Below, in pieces: positions 9,446 to 18,076 of a stretch of 64,000 bases of DNA. Both the position numbers and the translations under genes were made by a program. The DNA is from Acidobacteriota bacterium (GTDB taxonomy: Bacteria; Acidobacteriota; Vicinamibacteria; Vicinamibacterales; SCN-69-37). The stretch covers positions 1 through 64,000 of the forward strand of contig JADYYY010000004.1 in the NCBI GenBank assembly GCA_020853395.1, written 5' to 3'. Within the stretch, counting starts at the first letter, position 1; each line of letters starts with the position of its first letter. The notes below the pieces were generated by a model that saw only the letters and a program-made list of their open reading frames with translations, did no database searches and was not told the DNA's origin.

Positions 9446-11062
9446 GTGTCGGACATGACCCGTCGCGCACCGGACGGACCGCCGCGCCGCGCCTGGCGAT
9501 GGCCGCTGCTCATCGTCGCGCTGCTCGCTCTGCGGCTTCCGGCGCTCGTCGAGCCCGCAGGCAGCGACCAGTACCTCTATCAGTACGTCGGCGAACGGAT
9601 CCTCGCAGGCGCCGTGCCGTACGTCGACGCCTGGGACCAGAAGCCTCCCGGCATTTTCTTCGTATACGCATTGGTCCGCCTCGCGTGGCCCAGGCCATCG
9701 GCGACGGCCGTGGCCGACCTCGCGGCGGCAGCGTTGCTCGCCGTGGGCCTCGTCGCGCTCGGCCGCCGCACGGCAGCTCCCGCGATCGGGTGGATCGCCG
9801 CTGCCCTCGCGCTGCTCTGGGGGCATCCGGCAATCTCGCGGCTCGGTGGCGTGTACGTGCGCGGCCAGTGCGAGAGCTTCATCGCGCCCGCGGTGGTGTT
9901 CGCCCTGGTCTTCGCCGCGGCGCGGCCACGAACGTGGCGGACCGCCGCGAGTGCCGGGGCGTTGGTCGCCGCCGCGTTCTGGCTCAAGTACAACGCGCTC
10001 GCCTACGCGCTGCCCGTGACGGCCGCGCTGCTCTGGCCCACGCGTGGCGACACGCGCGAGATCCGCGCCGCGCTGGCGTGGCTGGCCGCCGGCTTCGCCG
10101 CGGTCTCGACGGTGGTGCTCGTCTACTTCGCGGCGCACGGCGCGCTCGAACCGCTGCGCATGGCCACGCTCGACTACAACCTGCAGTACTCCGGCGAGAC
10201 GTACAGCGGCCCGCTCTCGGTGATGCGGTACATGCTCGGAATCCCGCTCGAGCGCGGGCGAGCCGACATGCTCTGGTATCTCGGCCTCGCCGGTGCGATG
10301 GCGCTCATCGCCCTCAGGCGCGAACGGGCACATGCCCGTGCCATCCTGGCATGCGCCTGGATCGCTGCCGCCGTGCTGTCGATCGCCACGAACGGCGCGC
10401 GCAACCTCCCGCAGTACTTCGTGCAGGCCGTGCCGGCCCTGGCCTTCGCGGGGGCGAACGGCTTCTCCGCGCTGTGGGCCGTCCGGCGCGTCGGCCCGGC
10501 GCTCGTCGTGCTCCTGCTCGCGGTTGGCGTCTGGCGCGTCGGCGTCGAAGCGCCGTCGTTCGTCGGCGCGCGGTGGGCAACGCTCCCCCAGCTCGCCGAC
10601 AACCTCGCCTGGGACATCCAGTACATTCGCGGTACGATGCCGCGCGAGACGTACTTGCAGCGGTTCACGGGCGCCCAGAAGTACGACGCGCTGGAGATCG
10701 ATCGGCTGACGTCGCGCGTGGCCGCCACGACCACGTCGCCGGATCGCATTCTGGTCTTCGGCTTCGCGCCCGCCGTGTACGTGAACGCCGGGCGCTCGAG
10801 CGCGTCCCGCTTCTTCTGGAGCCGCCCGGTCGTCGTGGAGTTCGCGGCCGATCGGCCCGGCTACGGATCGGCCGGCCTGCTGCGCGACCTTCAGGCCACG
10901 CCGCCGGCCCTCGTCGTGCTGCAGAAGAAGGACTGGGGACCGATGGATCCGGATTCGGCCGCCTTCTTCCTCTCGTCGCCGCTTCTCTCGCCCTGGCTCT
11001 CGACCCACTACTCGCTCGACGCCGAGACGCCGCTCTTCAGCGTCTGGCGGCGCAACGACTGA
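9446..11062 (+). CDS. GT39-type membrane glycosyltransferase 2
   Basis: The 538-residue polytopic protein has the N-terminal outer-loop signature SDQYLYQYVGERILAGAVPY followed by DAWDQKPPG, a pattern common in bacterial GT39 relatives of dolichyl-phosphate-mannose transferases. GTG 9446 and ATG 9455 are both possible starts. The gene lies 22 bp after the second radical SAM gene and one base before the next GT39-type gene. Predicted to transfer a sugar from a polyprenyl-phosphate donor on the periplasmic side. Specificity not deducible. Confidence 0.82.
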   Translation: MSDMTRRAPDGPPRRAWRWPLLIVALLALRLPALVEPAGSDQYLYQYVGERILAGAVPYVDAWDQKPPGIFFVYALVRLAWPRPSATAVADLAAAALLAVGLVALGRRTAAPAIGWIAAALALLWGHPAISRLGGVYVRGQCESFIAPAVVFALVFAAARPRTWRTAASAGALVAAAFWLKYNALAYALPVTAALLWPTRGDTREIRAALAWLAAGFAAVSTVVLVYFAAHGALEPLRMATLDYNLQYSGETYSGPLSVMRYMLGIPLERGRADMLWYLGLAGAMALIALRRERAHARAILACAWIAAAVLSIATNGARNLPQYFVQAVPALAFAGANGFSALWAVRRVGPALVVLLLAVGVWRVGVEAPSFVGARWATLPQLADNLAWDIQYIRGTMPRETYLQRFTGAQKYDALEIDRLTSRVAATTTSPDRILVFGFAPAVYVNAGRSSASRFFWSRPVVVEFAADRPGYGSAGLLRDLQATPPALVVLQKKDWGPMDPDSAAFFLSSPLLSPWLSTHYSLDAETPLFSVWRRND

Positions 11063-11063
11063 C

Positions 11064-12773
11064 ATGGCGCGCTCGCGGTGGTGGTGGATCGGCGTGGTCG
11101 CGGTGCTCGTCCTCGCAGCCGTCTTGCGCACGAGCTGGCTGAGAGCCGACCCTCCGCCGGCGGCGGCGGTCGGCATCGTGTGGCACGACGAGGGAGCCTG
11201 GACGCACAACGCCCGTAACCGCGTGCTCTGGGGCGTCTGGCGAACCGACAACTGGAATCCCGTCTTCGTCGCCCCGGTGTTCACCGCGTTGGAGTACGGC
11301 GCCTTCAGCGCCTTCGGCGTGGGCCTCTGGCAGGCGCGCACCGTGCCGGTGGCCTCGGGGCTCGTGGCGATTGGCTGCCTGATGATCGGCGTCGGCCTGC
11401 TGCGTGGCCGGCGGGCCGCGCTCGCCGGCGGCGCCCTGCTCGCCACGAACTACGTCTTCGTCATGTGGAACCGCGCCGCGATGATGGAGACGACGATGAC
11501 GGCGTGCCTGGTCGCGGCGTGGGCCGCCGCGGCGGCGGCCGAACGCCGTGCCGGATGGGCCGCGGTCGCCGGCGCCTGTGCCGCCCTCGCCTGGTTCACG
11601 AAGGCCGCGGCCGCGTTCTTCGTCGCCGCGCTGCTCCTGAACGCCGCGCTGATGCTGCTGCCCTCACCGCGGCTCGCCTCCAGCCCGGCCGCGCGACGTG
11701 CGGCGTGGTGGACGCTCGCCGGCCTCGCGCTGACCTTCGCCGTCATCGGGCTGCTGTTCGTGCTGCCGCACTGGACCGAGTACCGCTTCTACAACTGGCA
11801 GATGAGCGTCACGCGCAAGCCCGAGTACTCGGTCCGGGCGCTGGTGGATCGCGCGTCGTGGCTGCCGCTCGCGCACGACGTCTTCAGCCGGTCGCTGCCA
11901 ATCGTGCTCGCCGGCCTCGCGGGTCTCGTCGGCCTCGTCGTCCGCTGGCCGCGCGCGACGCCGGCCGAGCGCCTTCTCGTGCTCTGGGTCGTCGTCGGCC
12001 TCGCGGAGCTCGTGGTACACGACTCCGGCAATGCGCGGCGGTACGTGATGTTCGTGCCGGCGTTCGCCGCGCTCGCCGCGCTCTGGCTGTTCGACGCGAC
12101 AGCCGGCGACTCGCGCGACCGGTGGCTGAGCGGACGCGCGGCGTGGCTCGTGGCACCGATCGGAGCGCTCGCCGCCTACATCGCCTTCGGCAGCCTGCTG
12201 CGGCCGTGGCTCCAGACGTCGGTGGAGGCGGGCGATTACCGCGTGGCCGTGCGGCTGTCAGCGGCGCTCGCGCTCGCGGCCACCGCCGCAGCAGCGCTCC
12301 GATGGACCCGGTTCTCGAGCTGGATCGCGCGCCCGCGCGTGCCCGTCGCCGCTGCGACGACGGTCGTCGCGATCGCGATGGTGTCGGACCTCATCACGTT
12401 CGTCCGCTTCGCGCAGGCCGCGCACACCACAAACTACGACGCGTCCGTCTCGCTCGGCCGGCTCCTGCCGGCGGGCACGCTCGTGCAGGGCAAGCTCGCG
12501 AACGGCATGGCGCTCGAGAACCGGATCAAACCGATCTTCATCGGCAACGGCTTCGGCAACTACGAGGATCGGCTGCAGCGCGACGACATCAGGTTCGTGC
12601 TGACGTACGACCTGCCCAGCGTCGGCTACGAGAGCTCCGATGGCTCGGGGCTCATCGATAGGCTCCTCGCGCACTACCCGGACCGCGCGGTCGTCGCCAC
12701 CTTCGACGTGGACGAGACGCCGGCACCGGATCGGGCCGTGCTGGTCGACAAGTTCGGCCGGCGCGGCCGATGA
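11064..12773 (+). CDS. GT39-type membrane glycosyltransferase 3
   Basis: The 569-residue protein has about a dozen hydrophobic segments and the outer-loop acidic motif VWHDEGAWTHNARN (about residues 39-52), equivalent to the catalytic-loop Asp-Glu of GT39 family GT-C enzymes. The C-terminal 100 residues are soluble. It closes the first plus-strand run of the glycan locus and ends 10 bp before the convergent GT2 gene, which could supply polyprenyl-phosphate-sugar donors for this and the two other GT39-type proteins. Confidence 0.82.
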   Translation: MARSRWWWIGVVAVLVLAAVLRTSWLRADPPPAAAVGIVWHDEGAWTHNARNRVLWGVWRTDNWNPVFVAPVFTALEYGAFSAFGVGLWQARTVPVASGLVAIGCLMIGVGLLRGRRAALAGGALLATNYVFVMWNRAAMMETTMTACLVAAWAAAAAAERRAGWAAVAGACAALAWFTKAAAAFFVAALLLNAALMLLPSPRLASSPAARRAAWWTLAGLALTFAVIGLLFVLPHWTEYRFYNWQMSVTRKPEYSVRALVDRASWLPLAHDVFSRSLPIVLAGLAGLVGLVVRWPRATPAERLLVLWVVVGLAELVVHDSGNARRYVMFVPAFAALAALWLFDATAGDSRDRWLSGRAAWLVAPIGALAAYIAFGSLLRPWLQTSVEAGDYRVAVRLSAALALAATAAAALRWTRFSSWIARPRVPVAAATTVVAIAMVSDLITFVRFAQAAHTTNYDASVSLGRLLPAGTLVQGKLANGMALENRIKPIFIGNGFGNYEDRLQRDDIRFVLTYDLPSVGYESSDGSGLIDRLLAHYPDRAVVATFDVDETPAPDRAVLVDKFGRRGR

Positions 12774-12783
12774 CCGGCGCGCC

Positions 12784-13581
12784 TCAGCGCTGCGCCTCGC
12801 GCGTCATCGCGTCCACTTCGGCGGGCGTGAACCTGCGGTACTCGCGTGCGGGGCGCGGCGCCGACCAGCTCAGCCGGTAGAGATCGCGAAGCTGCACGAG
12901 GTAGCCGGACGCTTCGCGCATGCTCATCTTGCTCTCCCCGAGCTCGCGATCGTCGAATCGGTACGGAATCTCGACGAGCCGCCGCACTTTGCCGCGCACG
13001 ATCAGCTCGAGGCAGATCTTGAAGCCTCCCGCCTTGATCGTGATCTGCTTGGCGATGTCGGCCCGAATGAGGAAGAAGCCGGACGCCGCGTCGCGGATGG
13101 GCGACAGCGGCCTAGCGAGCAGGCAGCCGAAACGCGACAGCACGCGGCGCTTGAACGGCCAGTTCGGCGTGCTGCCGCCGGGAATGTAGCGGCTGGCCAC
13201 GAGCACGTCCGCCTGCGACTGGCGAAAAGCGGCCAGCATGCGCGGCACGAGCGCCGGCGGATGGCTGAAGTCCGCGTCCATGACGCCGAGCGTCGCCGCC
13301 GACGCGGCCTGGAAGCCGGCGACGACCGCAGAGCCCAGGCCGAGCTTGCCGGCGCGGTGCACGACGCGCATGCGCCGCGTCGCGGCGAGCCGATCCGCCA
13401 GCTCGCCCGTGCCGTCCGGCGAGTTGTCGTCGACGACGACGAGCTCCAGCGCGATGCCGGCGCGCGACGTGACGTCGAAGAGCGCCGTCGTCAGCTCCTC
13501 GAGCCGATCGTGCTCGTTGTAGGTCGGCACCACCAGGCTCAGATCGGGCAGGGACGTCTCGGACGCGGACACGGGCAGCAC
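12784..13581 (-). CDS. GT2 polyprenyl-phosphate sugar (DPM1-like) synthase
   Basis: The 265-residue protein starts its GT-A fold with LSLVVPTYNE, then VVVDDNSPDGTGELAD and the metal-binding MDADFSHPP, the typical set of dolichol/polyprenol-phosphate mannosyltransferases. It lacks long C-terminal membrane helices, like the short DPM1 type. GTG 13581 overlaps the upstream gene's TAG by one base. A -10-like TATAGT at 13585-13580 would instead produce a nearly leaderless message starting at GTG 13572 (fourth codon). It probably makes the lipid-linked donor used by the GT39-type enzymes on the other strand. Confidence 0.85.
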   Translation of the reverse strand: MLPVSASETSLPDLSLVVPTYNEHDRLEELTTALFDVTSRAGIALELVVVDDNSPDGTGELADRLAATRRMRVVHRAGKLGLGSAVVAGFQAASAATLGVMDADFSHPPALVPRMLAAFRQSQADVLVASRYIPGGSTPNWPFKRRVLSRFGCLLARPLSPIRDAASGFFLIRADIAKQITIKAGGFKICLELIVRGKVRRLVEIPYRFDDRELGESKMSMREASGYLVQLRDLYRLSWSAPRPAREYRRFTPAEVDAMTREAQR

Positions 13582-15119
13582 TATAGTTCAGCGCGCCTGG
13601 CCTCTGCTCGCAGCCGCCGGGCGATCGCGAGGATTGCCGCCAGGAACGCCGCGGCAATCGCCGCGACCGCGCCTCGCGGGATCGCGCCAAGGTAGTAGAG
13701 GTACATCCACCAGAAGTCGAGGCTGAACGCGAACTGCCTCGAAAACGATCGGTCCTCGTCGTCGCGCGGTCCGACGACAGGCGGTGGCGTCTCGCGTCCG
13801 GTCAGGTAGCGGACGTTGGCCGGCACCGCGCGGACGGCCGCCCGCGCACCGAGGACGAGCGACGACGCGCGCCAGTCCCACTGCCGTTCTTCGGTCGTGA
13901 ACGGCGTCGCGCGGCGCGCGGCGTCCTCGCTGACCTTCGCGTAGTCCACGACCACGCCAGGCAACTGGACGACGGCGCCGACGCCGATGACCGCGATGAG
14001 CGCGCCAGCTCGCGCGACGGCCGGCATCCGCTCGAGCCACACGGCCCAGCCGACTGCCAGGTAGGGCAGCACGACGACGAGATACCGCGAGCCGTACGAG
14101 CGGCCCGCCAGCCAGTTGCCCAGCGTCGCGTAGAAGAGGAGAAACGCGATCGGAAACGACGCGAGCCACAGCGCCGTCGCGGAATCGTGGCGCGCGAGCT
14201 TCGCGATGCCGATGGCGCCGAGGACGACGACGGGCGAGTACAGCAGGATCGACGCGCCGGGGCTGAACAGCAGGCCGGCGAGGCCCGAGACGATCGAGCT
14301 GCCGAAGCCGGGAACCGGATCGCGCAGCAGGCCGGGATCGAAGGGATTGCCGAAGCGCCAGGCGTTCAGCGCCATCCAGGCGGCAAGCCCGCAGGCTGCG
14401 GCAGCAGTGAAGACCGCCAGCCGCTGAAACCGGGCGGGCGCCTTGCGATCGGCCAGCAGGAGCCATGCGCCGATGGGCGCGGCCGCCAGCGCCATCTCGT
14501 GGCGGGTCAACAGGCTGGCGGCGAGCCACGCGCCGCTCGCGGCCGCCGCTCTGACCGATCCGGTTCGCACCGCGGTGTGCGCCTGGATGACCGCGGCGAG
14601 GAGCGTCGCGCAGGCCAGCGGCTGGTTGAATCCGAACCGCGCGTAGGGCCACACGAGCGTGCCGAACGCGAGGGTGAGCGCCGCGCCGATCGCGGCGTCG
14701 ATCCGTCCGGTGACCAGCACGGCGAGCCAGAACGTGCCGGCCACGATCGCCGCGCCGACGAGCGTCTGGCTCATCGCCACGGCCGCCTTCGGGATCGTGT
14801 CCGGCTTGCCGATTCTGAACCCCGCCTGCGTGACGGCGCGCCCGGCAAGGTAGAACGGCACGTTGAACAGCGATTGGCCGATCCCGAACGGCGAGTAGTA
14901 CCGGCCGTCGCTCCCCCGTTCCGCCTCGTTGCCGAGCAGGTTGCCCGACAGCGCGACGGTGCCGTGCTCGATCAGTTGCTCGGTCACGTCGAACGTCACC
15001 GAGGCATCGGTGGTGGTCAAGCTGCCGCCGGCGGTGAACGCGTAGACGATCCAGGCGAGCAGGAACAGGCGGACGGCAATCGCGCGCGCGCGCGGTGAAC
15101 GGGTCGGCGCACTCGGCAT
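13581..15119 (-). CDS. Polytopic membrane protein of unknown function in glycan locus
   Basis: The 512-residue protein has around ten hydrophobic helices and an early outer loop TTTDASVTFDVTEQLIEHG, reminiscent of GT-C-type enzymes but without a motif I can assign. The frame extends to GTG 15149, but the predicted minus-strand -10 (15153-15148) would place the transcript start near 15141, so ATG 15119 is preferred. The last codon overlaps the GT2 start. A membrane glycosyltransferase or glycan-handling protein is the best guess. Confidence 0.7.
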   Translation of the reverse strand: MPSAPTRSPRARAIAVRLFLLAWIVYAFTAGGSLTTTDASVTFDVTEQLIEHGTVALSGNLLGNEAERGSDGRYYSPFGIGQSLFNVPFYLAGRAVTQAGFRIGKPDTIPKAAVAMSQTLVGAAIVAGTFWLAVLVTGRIDAAIGAALTLAFGTLVWPYARFGFNQPLACATLLAAVIQAHTAVRTGSVRAAAASGAWLAASLLTRHEMALAAAPIGAWLLLADRKAPARFQRLAVFTAAAACGLAAWMALNAWRFGNPFDPGLLRDPVPGFGSSIVSGLAGLLFSPGASILLYSPVVVLGAIGIAKLARHDSATALWLASFPIAFLLFYATLGNWLAGRSYGSRYLVVVLPYLAVGWAVWLERMPAVARAGALIAVIGVGAVVQLPGVVVDYAKVSEDAARRATPFTTEERQWDWRASSLVLGARAAVRAVPANVRYLTGRETPPPVVGPRDDEDRSFSRQFAFSLDFWWMYLYYLGAIPRGAVAAIAAAFLAAILAIARRLRAEARRAEL

Positions 15120-15147
15120 GGGGCGGGCGGGAGCCCCCGCCAGACGC

Positions 15148-15155
15148 ACTATAAT
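15148..15155. promoter_or_regulatory. Overlapping divergent -10 elements
   Basis: The octamer ACTATAAT contains TATAAT on the plus strand (15150-15155) and TATAGT on the minus strand (15153-15148). It sits between two divergent genes. Predicted start sites are near 15162 (plus) and 15141 (minus). RNA polymerase could occupy only one orientation at a time. Confidence 0.5.
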
Positions 15156-15166
15156 TCATGCGCCGC

Positions 15167-16003
15167 ATGCGGGAAATTCGCGATGATTTGATCAAGGCGC
15201 ACGCCGACCGGCGGTTCCGTTCCGAATACGACTACGCGCTCTTCGAGTACTTCCGGAGCGCCAAGGTGATGGCCTTCCTCGAACGCGCAGGCGTGAACAT
15301 CGCGGGCCGCGTGCTCGACGCCGGCTGCGGCGGCGGCGGCATGCCGCTGTCGCTCGCCGAGCACGCGGCGCTCGTCGTCGGCATCGATCCGGCGCCGCGG
15401 TTCGTGAACGCGGGCGTGACGCTCGGACGCGAGCGCGGGCTCGCGAACCTGGTGTTCGTCCAGGCGGACGGCATGCACCTGCCGTTTCCCGATCACTCGT
15501 TCGATCTCGTGCTGTCGCACGCCGTCATCGAGCACGTGGCCGATGCCGCCCGTTATCTCGGCGAGTGCCGGCGCGTGCTCGCCGCCGGCGGCCGCTGTTT
15601 CCTGTCGACCGCGCCGTACCTGTCCTTCGCCGGCGCGCACCTGCCCAGGCTGCGCCTGCCGATTCCGCTGCACCTGCTGATCGGACGCGCCGCGGCGTTC
15701 CGGGTGTTCCGCTCGATCGCGCGCCGCGCGCCCGGGCTGCTCAAGGAGCCCGCCCACGAGAACTCGTTCATCCGCGACGCCAGGCAGGGCATCGCCAAGG
15801 AGGACGACCTGCTCGAGCGGGTCCGGGTGCGCCGGTTGCGCGCGCAGATTGCCGCCGCGGGCCTGAGGGTCGTCCGCGAGGAACTGCACGTGACGTCGAC
15901 GGTGCGCAAGCTGCCGCCCGTCGTGGGCCAGTGGCTGAAGAACAGCCGCATCACCCAGGACGCGCTGATCAGTAATATCGAGTACGTGCTGGCCGCCGCC
16001 TGA
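15167..16003 (+). CDS. Class I SAM-dependent methyltransferase 2
   Basis: About 278 residues with the SAM-binding motif VLDAGCGGGG, the acidic GIDPAPRFV, and SFDLVLSHAVIEHVADAARY followed by CRRVLAAGGRCFLSTAP, typical of the UbiE/type 11 group. An ATG at 15158 is also in frame, but the -10 at 15150-15155 would start transcription near 15162, so ATG 15167 is preferred. It begins the second plus-strand run of the glycan locus. Substrate unknown, probably a glycan or lipid intermediate. Confidence 0.83.
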   Translation: MREIRDDLIKAHADRRFRSEYDYALFEYFRSAKVMAFLERAGVNIAGRVLDAGCGGGGMPLSLAEHAALVVGIDPAPRFVNAGVTLGRERGLANLVFVQADGMHLPFPDHSFDLVLSHAVIEHVADAARYLGECRRVLAAGGRCFLSTAPYLSFAGAHLPRLRLPIPLHLLIGRAAAFRVFRSIARRAPGLLKEPAHENSFIRDARQGIAKEDDLLERVRVRRLRAQIAAAGLRVVREELHVTSTVRKLPPVVGQWLKNSRITQDALISNIEYVLAAA

Positions 16004-16034
16004 GCGGCGCGTCAGGGAAGGCTCCCCGGGAGAC

Positions 16035-17078
16035 ATGCCAGAGATCGGCCGTTATCGCCAGGAAGACCGCCGTCAGGTGGAATCGCTGTACCGGCGTGTC
16101 TTCGGCCCCGACGCCGCGGAGGCGAACCGCCTCCGCTGGGACTGGCAGTACCGGTACAACCCGCACGTCCCGCCGGAAGGCCCCCTCATCTGGCTCGCCC
16201 GCGAGGGCACGACCGTCGTCGGGCAGTACGCGACGATGCCGGTGCGGCTGTGGCTCGGCAACCGCGAGATCGACGCGTCCTGGGGCATGGACGTGATGGT
16301 CGCGCCCGAACGGCAGCGGCAGGGCCTCGGCGACACGCTGTTTCGCACGTGGGATCGCCACACGGGCGCATCGCTGGGTCTCGGGCTCTCCGAGGCCTCG
16401 TCGAACCTCTTCCGCAAGATGTCGTGGCCGGACGTCGGGCCCGTGCCCTGCCTGGTCAAACCGCTGAGCCGCCGCGCGCTGCGGCAGCCCGGCTGGCCGA
16501 CGGGGCTCAACCGGCTCGTGTCGTACGTGACGTACCCCTGGGTCAGGCTCGTGGCGCGGTCGCGGCCGCTCGAAGGCGAGGTCCAGCTCATCCGCCACTT
16601 CGACGACGCCTTCACGGAGTTCTGGGAGCGCGTGCGGCAGCACTTCACGTTCGCCGTGCGGCGCGATGCGGCCTATCTCAACTGGAAGTACATCCAGGCC
16701 CCGCACGTGCGGTATTCGATCGCCGCGCTCGTGCGCGACGGCCGGCCCGCCGGCTACGTGGTGTACCGGCACGTGCGCGAGCCGCGCGGCCGCGTCACGC
16801 TGCTCGTCGATTTCCTCACGGCGCCCGACGACGTCACCGGGTTCCTGACGCTGCTGCGGTGGGTCGACCGCGAAGCGCGCAACGCCGACTCCGACAAGAT
16901 CCGCACGTTCGCGCTCGACGAGCGGTTCCGCAAGCTGCTCCGCCGATCCGGCTACTACCCGGTCAAGTCCACGATGGAGTTCGTCGCGAAGGTGAACGCC
17001 GACGACGTGCCGCCAGATTTCTACCGGCACACGGACAGTTGGCACGTCACGCTCGGCGACTCCGATCAGGACCGCTGA
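16035..17078 (+). CDS. GNAT-family N-acetyltransferase
   Basis: The 347-residue protein has the acetyl-CoA pyrophosphate-binding loop VAPERQRQGLGDTLF at about residues 92-106, preceded by the beta-strand ASWGMDVMV, and a second domain of about 150 residues rich in aromatic residues. This two-lobed length resembles GNAT proteins found in polysaccharide loci. The TGA overlaps the next ATG by one base, so it is probably co-translated with the deacetylase-like protein. Acylation of a sugar amine after deacetylation is an attractive but unproven pairing. Confidence 0.8.
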   Translation: MPEIGRYRQEDRRQVESLYRRVFGPDAAEANRLRWDWQYRYNPHVPPEGPLIWLAREGTTVVGQYATMPVRLWLGNREIDASWGMDVMVAPERQRQGLGDTLFRTWDRHTGASLGLGLSEASSNLFRKMSWPDVGPVPCLVKPLSRRALRQPGWPTGLNRLVSYVTYPWVRLVARSRPLEGEVQLIRHFDDAFTEFWERVRQHFTFAVRRDAAYLNWKYIQAPHVRYSIAALVRDGRPAGYVVYRHVREPRGRVTLLVDFLTAPDDVTGFLTLLRWVDREARNADSDKIRTFALDERFRKLLRRSGYYPVKSTMEFVAKVNADDVPPDFYRHTDSWHVTLGDSDQDR

Positions 17079-18076
17079 TGGCCGGCCCGGGCCCCGCGCT
17101 CCTCGTCGCGATCGACACCGAGGGCGACAACCAGTGGGATCGCCAGGCGCGGCGGCATCAGACGTTCGAGAACATCTACGCGCTGCCGCGGTTGCACGCG
17201 TTCCTCACGGGGCTCGGCGTCAGGCCGACGTACGTCGTCACGTATCCGGTCGCGCGCGATCACCGGTCGGCGGCCATCCTTCGAGATCTGGCCGCGCGAG
17301 GCGATTGCGAGATCGGCGCGCACCACCACGCGTGGGAGACGCCGCCGTGCGACGCCGGCGACGTGGACCGGCATCCGTACGCGCTGTCGCTGCCGCTCGA
17401 TCGATTCGATGCGCAGCTCCGTGCGCTGACGGACGCGATTGCCGACGCCGTGCACGCGCCGCCCGTCTCGTATCGCTCGGGGCGCTTCGGCTTCGCAGCC
17501 GCGCACGTGTCGTCGCTGGAACGCTGCGGCTACCTCGTCGAATCGAGCGTGACGCCGCTCTTCTACGAGGCGCACAAGCAGGGGCCGGACTTCGTCGGGG
17601 CGCCGCTCGCGCCGTACTACTTGTCCTACGACGACCCGACGCGGCCCGGAACGAGCTCGCTGCTCGAGCTGCCGGTCTCGGCGGCGCTGAACCGGCGCGT
17701 GCCTGCATGGCTCGAGCGATGGTACGGCCGCGCGCCGTGGCCCTACACCACGAAGCGCGTGCTGCGCGTCGCCGGCATCGCGCGCGTGCGATGGCTGCGT
17801 CCGTCCTATAGCTCGGCCGAGGAGATGATCGACCTCGCGCGGCAGCTCGTCGCGCGCCGGGTACCGCTCTTGAACGTGCTCTTTCACTCGAGCGAGGCCA
17901 TCGTCGGGGGCAGTCCCTACAACCGGACGGACGACGAGCTGCGCCGCTATTTCGATCGGCTCGAGCGGTTCATCGGGTTCGCGACGGGTGAGCTGGGCGC
18001 CAGGCCGATGACCTTCGCGGAGTACCGCACGGCATTCGTCAGCGCGCCGTACGAGCGGATGGCCGCCGCCCGATGA
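17078..18076 (+). CDS. Polysaccharide deacetylase (NodB-homology) family protein
   Basis: The 332-residue protein begins almost at once with the family motif 1 acidic segment AIDTEGD, followed by motif 2 CEIGAHHHAWE with the likely metal-binding His residues, SYRSGRFGFA as motif 3, and LNVLFHSSE near the C-terminus. There is no signal peptide, so it would act in the cytoplasm on a lipid-linked precursor, as in WalW-like and PIG-L-independent systems. ATG 17078 overlaps the upstream stop. Its own stop overlaps the GT4 start in an ATGA junction. Confidence 0.8.
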   Translation: MAGPGPALLVAIDTEGDNQWDRQARRHQTFENIYALPRLHAFLTGLGVRPTYVVTYPVARDHRSAAILRDLAARGDCEIGAHHHAWETPPCDAGDVDRHPYALSLPLDRFDAQLRALTDAIADAVHAPPVSYRSGRFGFAAAHVSSLERCGYLVESSVTPLFYEAHKQGPDFVGAPLAPYYLSYDDPTRPGTSSLLELPVSAALNRRVPAWLERWYGRAPWPYTTKRVLRVAGIARVRWLRPSYSSAEEMIDLARQLVARRVPLLNVLFHSSEAIVGGSPYNRTDDELRRYFDRLERFIGFATGELGARPMTFAEYRTAFVSAPYERMAAAR

